Notes: a model not told the origin generated them from the letters alone. DNA of 64,000 nucleotides from Williamsia sp. (GCA_015069695.1 JADCRZ010000004.1:62001-126000), one strand, 5' to 3'. Counted from the first letter of the stretch, positions 24,837 through 33,762 are shown. Program-made: numbers and translations.

Positions 24837-25676
24837 TTGATTGTTTTTCCCAATTGCAAAATCAATCTCGGTTTATCGATTCTTGGAAAGCGAGCAGATG
24901 GTTTTCACGACCTGGAAACCTGTTTCTACCCACTTCCGCTGACCGATGTATTGGAAATCATTCCAGCCAGAAGTGATGATCCTTTTAACGCTCCTTCACC
25001 TCTTTTCTCGGCTTCAGGTTTGACCGTGGCCGGCGATCCGCAGCAGAATCTTTCTGTAAAAGCCTATCATCTTCTTAAAGAAGGGTTTCCGTTGTTACCT
25101 CCCATAAAAATGCACCTGCACAAGCTGATTCCGATGGGAGCAGGATTGGGAGGCGGTTCGGCAGATGGCGCGTTTACACTGCGTTTGCTAAATGATTTGT
25201 TTGATCTGCAGCTTACTGCCAACCAGCTTATTCAATATGCTTCCCGGCTGGGAAGCGACTGCCCGTTCTTCGTGGTCAACAAGCCATGCCTGGCAAAAGG
25301 AAGAGGAGAAATACTGGAAGAAACAAACCTGAACCTGGAAGAATATGGCTTCCTGGTGGTTTGCCCGGATATTCACGTCAACACGGGATGGGCTTTTTCT
25401 CAGCTTTCCCCCCAGCTGCCCCTGAACCATCCGATGCCGGTGCAGGAGGCCATACGCCAACCCCTGGAAACGTGGAAAGAGATACTGGTGAATGATTTTG
25501 AAAAACCGGTATTTCAGCAGTTTCCTGAAATCAGAGAGATCAAAGATCGTTTGTATGAACAAGGCGCTTTGTATGCATCCATGAGCGGGAGCGGCAGTTC
25601 CCTGTTCGGCATTTTCAACCGCGGCCAAAAACCGGATCCGGCTGCATGGGAAGGGTATACGACCTATTTTATGTAA
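24837..25676 (+). CDS. ispE: 4-diphosphocytidyl-2-C-methyl-D-erythritol kinase
   Basis: IspE phosphorylates CDP-ME in the non-mevalonate (MEP) isoprenoid pathway. The protein of 279 residues has Lys8 in FPNCKINLGL, the GHMP ATP loop PMGAGLGGGSAD (99-110, with Asp110) and a C-terminal SMSGSGSSLFGIF. The only start giving the intact N-terminus is the TTG at 24837, since no in-frame ATG precedes the catalytic Lys. Weak initiation is therefore likely. It is probably cotranscribed with the dehydrogenase gene 10 bases downstream. Confidence 0.93.
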   Translation: MIVFPNCKINLGLSILGKRADGFHDLETCFYPLPLTDVLEIIPARSDDPFNAPSPLFSASGLTVAGDPQQNLSVKAYHLLKEGFPLLPPIKMHLHKLIPMGAGLGGGSADGAFTLRLLNDLFDLQLTANQLIQYASRLGSDCPFFVVNKPCLAKGRGEILEETNLNLEEYGFLVVCPDIHVNTGWAFSQLSPQLPLNHPMPVQEAIRQPLETWKEILVNDFEKPVFQQFPEIREIKDRLYEQGALYASMSGSGSSLFGIFNRGQKPDPAAWEGYTTYFM

Positions 25677-25686
25677 AACAGCAAGC

Positions 25687-26652
25687 ATGGCAAAAGACAA
25701 AATCCTGGTAATTGGCGCAAGCGGCCAGATTGGTGTAGAGCTTACCCAGGAACTAAGAAAAATATATGGTGACGCCAACGTGGTGGCATCAGACCTGCGC
25801 GAGGAAAATAGTTTGCTGAAGGGCACAGGGCCTTATGTGAGCCTTGATGTGATGAACAAGGAGATGCTTCATGTGCAGGTAATCCGCCAACGCATTACCC
25901 AGATCTATCTGCTGGCAGCCATTCTTTCCGCCACAGGCGAAAAAAATCCGGCCCTTGCCTGGAACCTGAATATGCAGGGCTTGTTGAATGTTCTCGATAT
26001 AGCCCGGGATGAAAACCTGGACAAAGTCTATTGGCCCAGCAGCATTGCCGTGTTTGGACCTACCTCACCCAAAAGGGCTTGTCCGCAGCAAACCATTATT
26101 GAACCAACCACTGTATATGGCATCAGCAAATTTGCAGGTGAGTTCTGGTGCAATTACTATTGCTGGCGATATGGAATGGATGTGCGCAGCCTGCGCTACC
26201 CGGGATTGATCAGCTACAAATCAGGACCGGGTGGAGGCACCACCGACTATGCCATTGAAATGTTTTACGAAGCGAAAGCAGAAAAAGACTATACCTGTTT
26301 TCTGAAAGAAGGGACTTACCTGCCCATGATGTATATGCCCGATGCTATCCGCGCTACCATTGAGCTCATGGAGGCACCTGCAGAAAAGATTTCTGTCCAT
26401 ACCTCATACAACATTGCATCCCTCAGTTTTTCACCCAAGGAATTGTACGAACAGATAAAAAAAGAAATACCGGATTTCAATATTAGTTACCAGCCTGATT
26501 ACAGACAAAATATTGCTGACAGCTGGCCCCAAAGCATTGATGACAGTGTGGCCCGCAACGATTGGGGATGGCAGGAACAGTACGGCCTGGCTGCAATGAC
26601 AAAAGACATGCTGCTTAATTTACCTGCCGGCCAGCAGTCTGCAAACGGATGA
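25687..26652 (+). CDS. L-threonine 3-dehydrogenase, SDR type
   Basis: This 321-residue extended short-chain dehydrogenase has the NAD-binding motif GASGQIG (10-16) and catalytic Tyr144/Lys148 in YGISK. It closely follows the pattern of Flavobacterium-type L-threonine dehydrogenases: AAILSATGEKNPALAWNLNM, WPSSIAVFGPT, RYPGLIS, GGGTTDYA and ADSWPQSIDDS. It would oxidise threonine to 2-amino-3-ketobutyrate. It sits 10 bases after ispE without an obvious pathway link. Confidence 0.88.
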   Translation: MAKDKILVIGASGQIGVELTQELRKIYGDANVVASDLREENSLLKGTGPYVSLDVMNKEMLHVQVIRQRITQIYLLAAILSATGEKNPALAWNLNMQGLLNVLDIARDENLDKVYWPSSIAVFGPTSPKRACPQQTIIEPTTVYGISKFAGEFWCNYYCWRYGMDVRSLRYPGLISYKSGPGGGTTDYAIEMFYEAKAEKDYTCFLKEGTYLPMMYMPDAIRATIELMEAPAEKISVHTSYNIASLSFSPKELYEQIKKEIPDFNISYQPDYRQNIADSWPQSIDDSVARNDWGWQEQYGLAAMTKDMLLNLPAGQQSANG

Positions 26653-26667
26653 TGGTGCAACCAGTTG

Positions 26668-26901
26668 CTACACGTTCTTGTCTTCCGGGTCTAATGCATC
26701 CACATCAACATCTGCCCGTCCGCTGTTATTGGCAGGGTTCAGCAAATCATCCTCCGCAGGGTAATGGGGGTAACCGGGAAAGCGTTGGTCGCTTTGCGGA
26801 TCATCCTGCTCTTCACCTGGCAATGGATCCTGGTCTTGCGCTTTGCTCAGCGGAGTTTCGATGTTTTCAGGTGCAATTTGTTTTTCAGGCCTGTCTTCCA
26901 T
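26668..26901 (-). CDS. Small acidic hypothetical protein
   Basis: This 77-residue, strongly acidic, Pro/Asp-rich and probably disordered protein begins MEDRPEKQIAPENIETPL and ends DVDALDPEDKNV. Similar short acidic frames with a terminal DPEDKNV-like tail occur, from memory, in Chitinophagaceae genomes; no function is known. A competing plus-strand frame over the same bases gives a less protein-like translation. It is convergent with the threonine dehydrogenase gene. Confidence 0.55.
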   Translation of the reverse strand: MEDRPEKQIAPENIETPLSKAQDQDPLPGEEQDDPQSDQRFPGYPHYPAEDDLLNPANNSGRADVDVDALDPEDKNV

Positions 26902-26982
26902 GGCATCAATTTTTTAAGACACATAAAAAACCCGTGCCAAAAAGGGAGACAAAACTGAAAGCTGATTATTTAATGTAAATTG

Positions 26983-28869
26983 ATGTTCGTCAGCTTTCAT
27001 CAACCAATTTTGTGTTTCCGGAAAACAATCCGTTCATTGACCAGACCCGTCCTTTTTATACTGTTTTGTCTGTTCTGTACCCACACCGCTTTATCGCAGG
27101 AAGAGGATACGGCTTCAAAAGCACCGCGGTCTTTTATCAACAATATTTTTCAGCAAATGATGCAGGCTGTTACCCGCAAAGACAGCGTGCAGCGACTATC
27201 AGTGCTCAATACACGAAGTGAAACGCCGTTTACTCCCTACCAGGGCCGCATCATCCGTCACATCACGACCAATGAGCTGGGTTTCAACAAAACCCTGCAA
27301 GACACATCTAACAGGATCCGCTATGTAGGAACCCGCATCATCAATACATTGCACCGCAACACACGCGGCTGGGTCATTAAGAATCACTTGTTCTTCAGGG
27401 AGAACACACCCCTGAATGCTTATATACTGGCCGACAATGAACGCTATCTGCGGTCGCTGGATTTTATCCGTGATGCCCGCATCGTTGTAAGACGCGTACG
27501 CGGGACTGATTCAGTAGACGTGGAAGTTGTAACAAAAGATTTATTTACCATTACCGGCGCAGTAAAGGTGAAGGGTATCAAAGGGGTTATGGCCAGGGGT
27601 GCAGAAGCCAATTTCCTGGGCATGGGACAACGCATTCAGCTGACCACCCTGCTGGACAGGAACCGGCATCCTGCTTTTGGCTATGAATTTCTTTATTCAA
27701 AAAGCAGCCTGGGCCGGTCGCTGGCCACCCTTACTGTTGGCTACACGGTCATAAACAGCGGCATCAGCAGTGGCATGGAAGAAGAAAAAGCCCTTTATTT
27801 CCGCATCGACCGGCCCCTTGTTTCACCATACTCACGCCTGGCGGGCGGCCTGGAAGTCAGCTTCAACAGTTCTGAGAATTACTACAACAAACCAGACACT
27901 TTTTTTTATCACTACAGCTACAACCTCGTCGACATCTGGGCAGGCTATAACCTGGGCGTTACCAAACTGTTGCAAAAGGGCGCCATCCGCGACCGGAGCT
28001 TTCTTGCGCTCCGCCTCATGCACAATGATTTTACCCGTACACCCAAACAAATTGCAGGCAATTTCGATCCCATCTACAACAACAAAAAAGCTGCCCTGGC
28101 AGAGTTTACCTTGTTCAGACAGGATTTCTACAAGTACAACTATATCTATGGTTTTGGTACTACGGAAGATATTCCCTCCGGTTACAACCTGGCTATGACT
28201 GCCGGCTGGTTCCAGCAACTACACCTGCAAAGGCCTTATGCCGGTATCAACCTCAATCATTTTATAACGACCCGGAGAGGAGAATTTGCGCAATACTTTG
28301 TAAGAGGTGGCACATTTTGGGATCAGGGAAAAATGCAGGATGCCAGTATACTGTTGGGAGGCAATGTGTTTAGCAAGCTTTACCTGTTGAACAATGTCAA
28401 ACTCAGGGCCAACGTACGTTTTAGCTATACCAGAACGTTTAACCGGCTCACCTCCGAACCGCTCCGGATCAACAACCCTTTCGGGTTGCGCTCATTCCGC
28501 GCCGACTCAGCCCAGGGCGTTCAGCGCATCAGCATGTACACCGAATCGTTCCTGCTAACAACTTACCGTGTACTGGGTTTTCAGCTGGCTCCTTTTGGGT
28601 TTACAGATTTTTCCCTGCTTTCACCCAACAAAGAAAAAATCTACAAGCAAAACCTTTATTCCGGTTTTGGCGGTGGCGTCCGCACCCGCAATGAAAACCT
28701 GATCTTCGGCACCCTCGAGCTTCGCGCCATTTATTTTCCCAAAACACCTGAAACACTCCAGGCATTCAAGCTGGTCTTCAAAGCCAATCTGCGCTTCCGC
28801 TACAATAGCCGCTACGTAAAGGCGCCGGACATTATTCAGCTGAATACGGATGAAACCCTGCAATACTGA
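26983..28869 (+). CDS. BamA/Omp85-like outer-membrane protein
   Basis: This 628-residue protein has a signal peptide (RPVLFILFCLFCTHTALSQ, about 21-39). Next comes a POTRA-like region (about 70-180: RIIRHITTNELGF, PLNAYILADNERYLRSLDFIRDARIVV, DSVDVEVVTKDLFTI). The C-terminal half is a beta-barrel of the bacterial surface antigen type (GRSLATLTVGYTVI, LRANVRFSYTRTF, NLRFRYNSRYV). Omp85 proteins insert or translocate outer-membrane or surface proteins. It is shorter than BamA and appears to have only one or two POTRA units, so it is probably an accessory paralogue. The ATG at 26983 follows an in-frame TTG. Confidence 0.75.
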   Translation: MFVSFHQPILCFRKTIRSLTRPVLFILFCLFCTHTALSQEEDTASKAPRSFINNIFQQMMQAVTRKDSVQRLSVLNTRSETPFTPYQGRIIRHITTNELGFNKTLQDTSNRIRYVGTRIINTLHRNTRGWVIKNHLFFRENTPLNAYILADNERYLRSLDFIRDARIVVRRVRGTDSVDVEVVTKDLFTITGAVKVKGIKGVMARGAEANFLGMGQRIQLTTLLDRNRHPAFGYEFLYSKSSLGRSLATLTVGYTVINSGISSGMEEEKALYFRIDRPLVSPYSRLAGGLEVSFNSSENYYNKPDTFFYHYSYNLVDIWAGYNLGVTKLLQKGAIRDRSFLALRLMHNDFTRTPKQIAGNFDPIYNNKKAALAEFTLFRQDFYKYNYIYGFGTTEDIPSGYNLAMTAGWFQQLHLQRPYAGINLNHFITTRRGEFAQYFVRGGTFWDQGKMQDASILLGGNVFSKLYLLNNVKLRANVRFSYTRTFNRLTSEPLRINNPFGLRSFRADSAQGVQRISMYTESFLLTTYRVLGFQLAPFGFTDFSLLSPNKEKIYKQNLYSGFGGGVRTRNENLIFGTLELRAIYFPKTPETLQAFKLVFKANLRFRYNSRYVKAPDIIQLNTDETLQY

Positions 28870-28878
28870 TTACCTCAT

Positions 28879-29973
28879 TTATTTACGGCCGAACCAGCCC
28901 TTGACCTTCTGCATGATATTACCGTCGTCATCCTTTTTGTCCTCACCAATCAGGTATCCATAAGGCTGCAAGGAAGGCACGCGGTCAAACACAACTTTCA
29001 TGATGCCAGCCAGCGGCAGGGCCAGGATCATGCCCGGTACACCCCAGATCAGTTCGCCGGCTACAATCACCAGAATCGTAAAGAAAGGGTTGATATTTAC
29101 TTCCGAACCCACCACGAGGGGTTCCAGGATATAGGTTTGTACAAACTGGATCAGGAGATAAGTTGCCAGCACACCCAGGATCATGCTGCTGCCCCCTCCC
29201 TGCGTGATTGCCATCAGCACCGTAATGCCGGTTCCGGTCAGATTGCCTACAAAGGGAACGATCTCCAGCAGTCCGCACAACACAGCAAAAAACAAGGCAT
29301 GCTTTACGCCTACGATGCTGAACCCGATACCGTATAACACCCACAAACAACCGATCATCAGGGCCAGTCCGCCCAGGTACTGCCTGGCTACCCGGGTAGA
29401 TTCAAAGAGGATGGTCTCTGCATTTTTCTTTTCATCAACCGGCACCAGCTTGAGCACAAACTGCCTGAACCGGTTGCGGAGGAATAGCAGAAGAAAAATA
29501 TATACCAGTACAAGCACCAGGTTAACCAGTCCGTTCATGAGTGATCCGGTGATAGCTGTGACGACGGAACCAACGTTTCCCGACGCAGAAGCCTGCTGCT
29601 TTTGCAGCATTTGTTTTTGCTGATCTTTTGAAATGCCCAGCGTATTGCTGATATACGCTCTTAACTGTTCAGCCATTTTCATAAGCCGGTCCTGCACACC
29701 CGTCATATCCTCCGTAAGATCTGTTATCTGAAAAGACAAGAGCGCAATGATGCCGGATGCAACAAGCAGCAAGACGAGGACGCTGAGAAGGGAAGACCAT
29801 CCCCGGTTCAGCCCCCAGGTCTCAATGCGCTTGCCCAGCGGCAACAGCAACATAGCCAGGATGCCGGCGAGCGCAACAGGAACCAGGAATTCTTTGGCGA
29901 TGTAAAGGGAGCCAATGCTCAGGACAAAAAGCAACAGCACAGCAACGCTTTTAGAGAGCGGTTTTGCATTCAT
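28879..29973 (-). CDS. AI-2E family transporter (PerM-like permease)
   Basis: This 364-residue inner-membrane protein has about eight helices. The large central soluble loop (about 95-150) carries LGISKDQQKQMLQKQQ. The family core LCGLLEIVPFVGNLTGTGI and ILVIVAGELIWGVPGMILALPLAGI is present. Family members export small molecules or sodium/protons; the AI-2 role was shown only for one member. The gene is convergent with the Omp85-like gene and follows Rrf2 on the same strand by 40 bases. Confidence 0.88.
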   Translation of the reverse strand: MNAKPLSKSVAVLLLFVLSIGSLYIAKEFLVPVALAGILAMLLLPLGKRIETWGLNRGWSSLLSVLVLLLVASGIIALLSFQITDLTEDMTGVQDRLMKMAEQLRAYISNTLGISKDQQKQMLQKQQASASGNVGSVVTAITGSLMNGLVNLVLVLVYIFLLLFLRNRFRQFVLKLVPVDEKKNAETILFESTRVARQYLGGLALMIGCLWVLYGIGFSIVGVKHALFFAVLCGLLEIVPFVGNLTGTGITVLMAITQGGGSSMILGVLATYLLIQFVQTYILEPLVVGSEVNINPFFTILVIVAGELIWGVPGMILALPLAGIMKVVFDRVPSLQPYGYLIGEDKKDDDGNIMQKVKGWFGRK

Positions 29974-30013
29974 GAGGGAACAAGGTTATAAAAGGCAAGA
30001 TAAGTGGTTGTGG

Positions 30014-30424
30014 TCACTTTGCACAAAGATCAGCGACAGTCTGGTGCTCAAGTACTTTCAGGGTAGCATCACGCACCTGCACCATCATCCTGTTCAAGCC
30101 GCAGTTGGTTTCATCGCAGTCTTTGCATTTTTCGTAAAAGTTAAGGCTTACACAGGGCAGCAGGGCAATAGGACCATCTATGAGGCGCATCACCTGGGCC
30201 AATGATACGTTGCGGGGATCAATGGCAAAGTAATAGCCACCACCCTTTCCCTTTTTGCTTTCCAGGATACCGGCTTTGCGCAGCTCAAGAAGAATGTTCT
30301 CTAAAAACTTGAGGGGAATATTTTTTTTCTCAGAAATTTCGGAGATGAGCACAGGCCCTTCGCTGGCGTGTTCCGTCAGATAAACCAGCGCTTTAAAAGC
30401 ATATTGAGATTTTTTTGAGAGCAT
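30014..30424 (-). CDS. Rrf2 family transcriptional regulator
   Basis: This 136-residue Rrf2 regulator has an N-terminal winged helix (KSQYAFKALVYLTEH, SEISEKKNIPLKFLENILLELRKAGILESKKGKGGGY). A Cys-rich segment LPCVSLNFYEKCKDCDETNCG (about 89-109) has four Cys residues at spacings compatible with an Fe-S cluster, as in IscR and related sensors. Targets are unknown. The gene lies between dapB and the AI-2E permease gene on the same strand, so it could regulate its own neighbourhood. Confidence 0.9.
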   Translation of the reverse strand: MLSKKSQYAFKALVYLTEHASEGPVLISEISEKKNIPLKFLENILLELRKAGILESKKGKGGGYYFAIDPRNVSLAQVMRLIDGPIALLPCVSLNFYEKCKDCDETNCGLNRMMVQVRDATLKVLEHQTVADLCAK

Positions 30425-30467
30425 GTCTGCTGCATTTTAGACTTGACGGCCCGTCTACGTCTGCCGG

Positions 30468-31184
30468 TCAAAGACCGAGCACATCCTTCATACCAAATAT
30501 TCCTTTTTTGTCTTTCAGAAATTCAGCAGCCAGTACAGCGCCCGTCGCAAACCCGGTCCTGTTGTGGGCTGTATGGGTAATTTCTATGTCGTCGATCGCA
30601 GAGCTGTAGGTAACCGTATGGATGCCGGGTGCAGGATCTATGCGTTTGCTGGTAACGACCAGGTCATCAGGCGAGCCAGCCCAGTCGCTGACCCATCTTT
30701 TTTTCCGGCCCAGCTTTTCTATCACCTGTGTAGCCAGCGATACAGCTGTGCCGCTGGGTGCATCCCTTTTCTGGGTATGGTGTGTTTCCTCAATCGTGAC
30801 CTCGTAAGCAGGCTGGGCAGCCATCAACTCGGCCAGGCGTTTGTTGATTTCAAAAAAAAGATTGACGCCGATGCTGAAATTGCTGGCGTATAAAAAAGCG
30901 CCGTTTACTTTTTCACAATAGGCGATCAGCTCATCCCAATGATCCAGCCAGCCTGTAGAACCACTCACGACAGGCACACCGAACTGCAGGGCTTTTTTGA
31001 TATTGGCAAAAGCACTGTCCGGGCCGGTAAATTCAATGGCTACATCTGCCGCAGCCAGATTTTCGGGATTGAACTTGTCGGCATTGTGCAGATCAATGGC
31101 CAATGCAATGATATGTCCGCGTTGCAAGGCAATGTCTTCAATGGCCTTGCCCATTTTTCCATAACCGATTAAAGCAATATTCAT
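30468..31184 (-). CDS. dapB: 4-hydroxy-tetrahydrodipicolinate reductase
   Basis: DapB catalyses the NAD(P)H-dependent second committed step of lysine/diaminopimelate synthesis. The 238-residue protein starts MNIALIGYGKMGKA with the Rossmann motif GYGKMG. It has the substrate signature SNFSIGVNLFF and the catalytic-loop pattern EETHHTQKRDAPSGTA, with His-His and the Lys needed for catalysis. The in-frame start four codons upstream is less likely. It is the fourth gene in the minus-strand order parA-parB-DUF5683-dapB. A perfect dyad lies 17 bases upstream. Confidence 0.94.
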   Translation of the reverse strand: MNIALIGYGKMGKAIEDIALQRGHIIALAIDLHNADKFNPENLAAADVAIEFTGPDSAFANIKKALQFGVPVVSGSTGWLDHWDELIAYCEKVNGAFLYASNFSIGVNLFFEINKRLAELMAAQPAYEVTIEETHHTQKRDAPSGTAVSLATQVIEKLGRKKRWVSDWAGSPDDLVVTSKRIDPAPGIHTVTYSSAIDDIEITHTAHNRTGFATGAVLAAEFLKDKKGIFGMKDVLGL

Positions 31185-31201
31185 AGCTGGGATCAAACAG
31201 G

Positions 31202-31220
31202 CAAGATATAAAATATCTTG
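31202..31220. promoter_or_regulatory. Perfect 8-3-8 dyad upstream of dapB
   Basis: CAAGATAT-AAA-ATATCTTG is an exact inverted repeat centred 27 bases before the dapB ATG. Its length and symmetry fit a dimeric regulator site. An RNA hairpin with only a three-base loop is also possible. Confidence 0.45.
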
Positions 31221-31283
31221 GTTATAAACTGCAAGTGGGGATACAGGAGAGACAAACAGCGGGTTTGCTGTTGCCCTTCACAA

Positions 31284-31949
31284 TCAAGGCAGCGCGAGCA
31301 AACGGGTTTTGGGTTTGTGCAGGTCAAATACAAAGCTGAGACCGGGATAGCGCCCGCCGCTGTTCAGATCGGGTTTTATTTTCATGCTCAGGTCACTTGT
31401 TACATCAAAGCCTTTGAGATGGGCATCTACCGTAGCATCGACGATGTTCAGTGCCCAGAACAACATAAACACGAGCACGGAGTAATCGATATTTTTGCGG
31501 TATTCATTGCGGATCGCGCGGAGGTCGCCCAGCGCATTGTAGGTGATGTAGGGCTGCAGGTCGGCATCCACTTCCTTGAAGCGGGCCGAGTCTTTTGCAA
31601 CAAGAATGTTATACGCAAACCTGATCCTGTTGTATCCTTTGATGTTGAACCGGAACACCAGGGCCGTTGTACCCAGCGCGCCATATACAATTGGAAGCTT
31701 CCAGTATTTCCGGTTGTAGATCTGTCCCAGTCCGGGCAGGATCGCAGAGCGGATGGCAGCTGTGCGCGGCACATACACCCTTTCTTTTTTTACAGAGTCC
31801 TGGGCAGCAGGAGAAATTTTTTTGATGGAAGTATCTGCGACCACTACACCGTTTTTAACAACAACGGAATCCTCTTTTTTTTGGGAGAAAACAGACAGGC
31901 ATGTAATCATCAAAACAGCCATCATTAAAAATCGCCCGTATGTTTTCAT
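31284..31949 (-). CDS. DUF5683 family membrane protein
   Basis: This 221-residue protein has a signal peptide (MMAVLMITCLSVFSQ). The DUF5683 signature TAAIRSAILPGLGQIYNRKYWKLPIVYGALG lies at about 62-93, and further hydrophobic segments follow (VLVFMLFWALNIVDATVDAHLKGFDVT). Function is unknown. The ATG at 31949 begins the signal peptide and lies four bases after the parB stop; longer upstream frames would overlap parB. The parA-parB-DUF5683-dapB order is recurrent in Bacteroidota, so the gene probably has a conserved envelope or segregation-linked role. Confidence 0.85.
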   Translation of the reverse strand: MKTYGRFLMMAVLMITCLSVFSQKKEDSVVVKNGVVVADTSIKKISPAAQDSVKKERVYVPRTAAIRSAILPGLGQIYNRKYWKLPIVYGALGTTALVFRFNIKGYNRIRFAYNILVAKDSARFKEVDADLQPYITYNALGDLRAIRNEYRKNIDYSVLVFMLFWALNIVDATVDAHLKGFDVTSDLSMKIKPDLNSGGRYPGLSFVFDLHKPKTRLLALP

Positions 31950-31953
31950 TGCC

Positions 31954-32871
31954 TTAATTTGGGGAAGCGCCCAGTTGATCAAGAATTTTGTTGAGCTCCT
32001 GCAGGGAGTAATACTCAATGGTAATGCTTCCGTTGCCTTTCTTATTGTATTGCAGCTTGACCTTTGTGCTGAAATAAGAGGCTAAATTATCTTCAATTTT
32101 TTTGTAGGCAGGGGGGAGGGAGGTTTTTATTGAATCTTTAACAGCGGTTTCTTCCTTGTACATTTTGCGTACCAGCTCTTCTGTTTGCCGGACAGACAAT
32201 TTCTTTTCCATGATCTCGTGAAAAATAAACAGCTGCTGGTCCACAGCATGCACGTTGATCAGGGCACGGGCATGGCCCATGCTCAGGCCGCCGTTGCGGA
32301 CTGCTACCTGTATGTCGGGTGGTAATTTGAGCAGGCGGATATAGTTGGCAACCGTGCTCCGTTCCTTGCCCATGCGCTCAGCTACCTGTTCCTGGGTATA
32401 GTTGATCTCGTCCATCATGCGCTTGTAGCTAAGCGCTATTTCGATGGCGTTGAGGTCTTCGCGTTGCAGGTTTTCCAGCAGGGCCAGTTCGAGCAGCTGC
32501 TGGTCATCAGCCTGCCGGATATAAGCGGGCAGATCAGGGATGCCTGCAATTTTAGCCGCGCGCAAGCGGCGCTCTCCGGAAATCAGGCGGAACTTGTCGC
32601 CGGGCAGCCGGGAAACAGTAATCGGTTGAATGATATCGTGGATGCGGATTGAATGGGCCAGTTCCTGCAGGGCCTGCTCGTCAAAATCGCGGCGGGGCTG
32701 GCGGGGATTGGTTTCTATCTGTCCTACCGGAATGCGGATCACGCCGGTAGCTGCTTCTGCCACATTGCTTTTCAGGTCGCCTGAAGTGGTTTTTAGGGTA
32801 GCATCTATATTTTCGAGTAAAGAACGGATTCCTTTTCCCAGCGCTTCTTTATTTGGTTTGGGCGTCGACAT
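31954..32871 (-). CDS. parB: ParB/Spo0J chromosome-partitioning protein
   Basis: This 305-residue ParB starts with KEALGKGIRSLLENIDA. The N-terminal CTPase/ParB domain contains IETNPRQPRRDFDEQALQELAHSI, the box-II motif SGERRLRAAKIAGI and ALLENLQREDLNAIEIA. The HTH that reads parS follows (YTQEQVAERMGKERSTVANYIRLLKLP; SMGHARALI). A C-terminal dimerisation region is present. No canonical parS site was found in the window. The gap to parA (67 bases) contains a six-base inverted repeat AGCCAG / CTGGCT. Confidence 0.95.
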   Translation of the reverse strand: MSTPKPNKEALGKGIRSLLENIDATLKTTSGDLKSNVAEAATGVIRIPVGQIETNPRQPRRDFDEQALQELAHSIRIHDIIQPITVSRLPGDKFRLISGERRLRAAKIAGIPDLPAYIRQADDQQLLELALLENLQREDLNAIEIALSYKRMMDEINYTQEQVAERMGKERSTVANYIRLLKLPPDIQVAVRNGGLSMGHARALINVHAVDQQLFIFHEIMEKKLSVRQTEELVRKMYKEETAVKDSIKTSLPPAYKKIEDNLASYFSTKVKLQYNKKGNGSITIEYYSLQELNKILDQLGASPN

Positions 32872-32938
32872 ACATCTAATAAATTTCGGCTTCTCACTAA
32901 AAGGGGCAGCCAGTAACCAGCCGCTGGCTACTATGCTG

Positions 32939-33739
32939 CTATTCCATTTTTCTTTCCTGCTGGCTGATCCGGGTCATGTTGTTTTTCTGCAGGATTTCCT
33001 TCGCCAGGTTTAAATAGTTCACCGAGCCTTTGCTGGTAGCATCGTATAAAACGACCGGCTTACCTACGCTGGGTGCTTCACTCAGGCGGGTATTGCGGTG
33101 TATGATGGTTTCAAATACAATATCTTCAAAATGCCGCCTTACTTCATTCACGACCTGGTTGCACAAACGCAGGCGGCCATCGTACATCGTCAACAAAATG
33201 CCTTCTATCTGGAGCGACTGGTTCAGGCGGTTTTGTACAATCTTGATGGTATTCAGCAGCTTGCCCAATCCTTCCAGGGCAAAGAATTCGGTTTGTACCG
33301 GCACCAGCACCGAATGCGCAGCTGTAAGCGCATTCACGGTGATCAGTCCCAACGAAGGCGAACAATCGATGATGATAAAATCGTATTCTGCTTCAACCGG
33401 AGCGAGCAAATTCTTAAGTACGCTTTCCCGGTTGGGATAATTGATCATTTCAATTTCTGCCCCCACCAGGTCGATGTGGGAAGGAACCACTTCCAGGTTG
33501 GGCGTTTCACTTTTCAGGATCACTTCTTTCACCGGCGTTTCGCTTACCATGCAATCATACAGGCTTTGGGTAATGTTGTGCAGGTCGAACCCTACCCCGG
33601 TGGTACTGTTGGCCTGGGGGTCGGCGTCTACCAACAGGGTCCGGTATTCCAGCACGGCAAAACTTGCGGCTAAGTTGATGGCAGTCGTTGTTTTTCCAAC
33701 GCCTCCCTTCTGGTTAGCAACGCCTATTATTCTTGACAT
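32939..33739 (-). CDS. parA: ParA/Soj chromosome-partitioning ATPase
   Basis: This 266-residue ParA ATPase has a deviant Walker A motif [17 protein letters not shown] (residues 8-24), DADPQANST and the Walker B region [13 protein letters not shown]. It cooperates with ParB in origin segregation. It is the first gene of the parA-parB-DUF5683-dapB order on the minus strand. A perfect 12-base palindrome CCGCTATAGCGG lies 12 bases upstream and is a candidate autoregulatory site. Confidence 0.96.
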   Translation of the reverse strand: MSRIIGVANQKGGVGKTTTAINLAASFAVLEYRTLLVDADPQANSTTGVGFDLHNITQSLYDCMVSETPVKEVILKSETPNLEVVPSHIDLVGAEIEMINYPNRESVLKNLLAPVEAEYDFIIIDCSPSLGLITVNALTAAHSVLVPVQTEFFALEGLGKLLNTIKIVQNRLNQSLQIEGILLTMYDGRLRLCNQVVNEVRRHFEDIVFETIIHRNTRLSEAPSVGKPVVLYDATSKGSVNYLNLAKEILQKNNMTRISQQERKME

Positions 33740-33750
33740 ATCAAACGCAA

Positions 33751-33762
33751 CCGCTATAGCGG
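33751..33762. promoter_or_regulatory. 12-base palindrome upstream of parA
   Basis: CCGCTATAGCGG is perfectly self-complementary and lies 12-23 bases upstream of the parA ATG. It is not a parS sequence. An operator role is inferred only from position and symmetry. Confidence 0.4.

Noticed and set aside
26649-26978. A 109-codon plus-strand frame after the threonine dehydrogenase gene.
   Set aside because: Its translation (mixed Cys, His and Trp) looks like chance, whereas the minus-strand acidic frame has a coherent composition.
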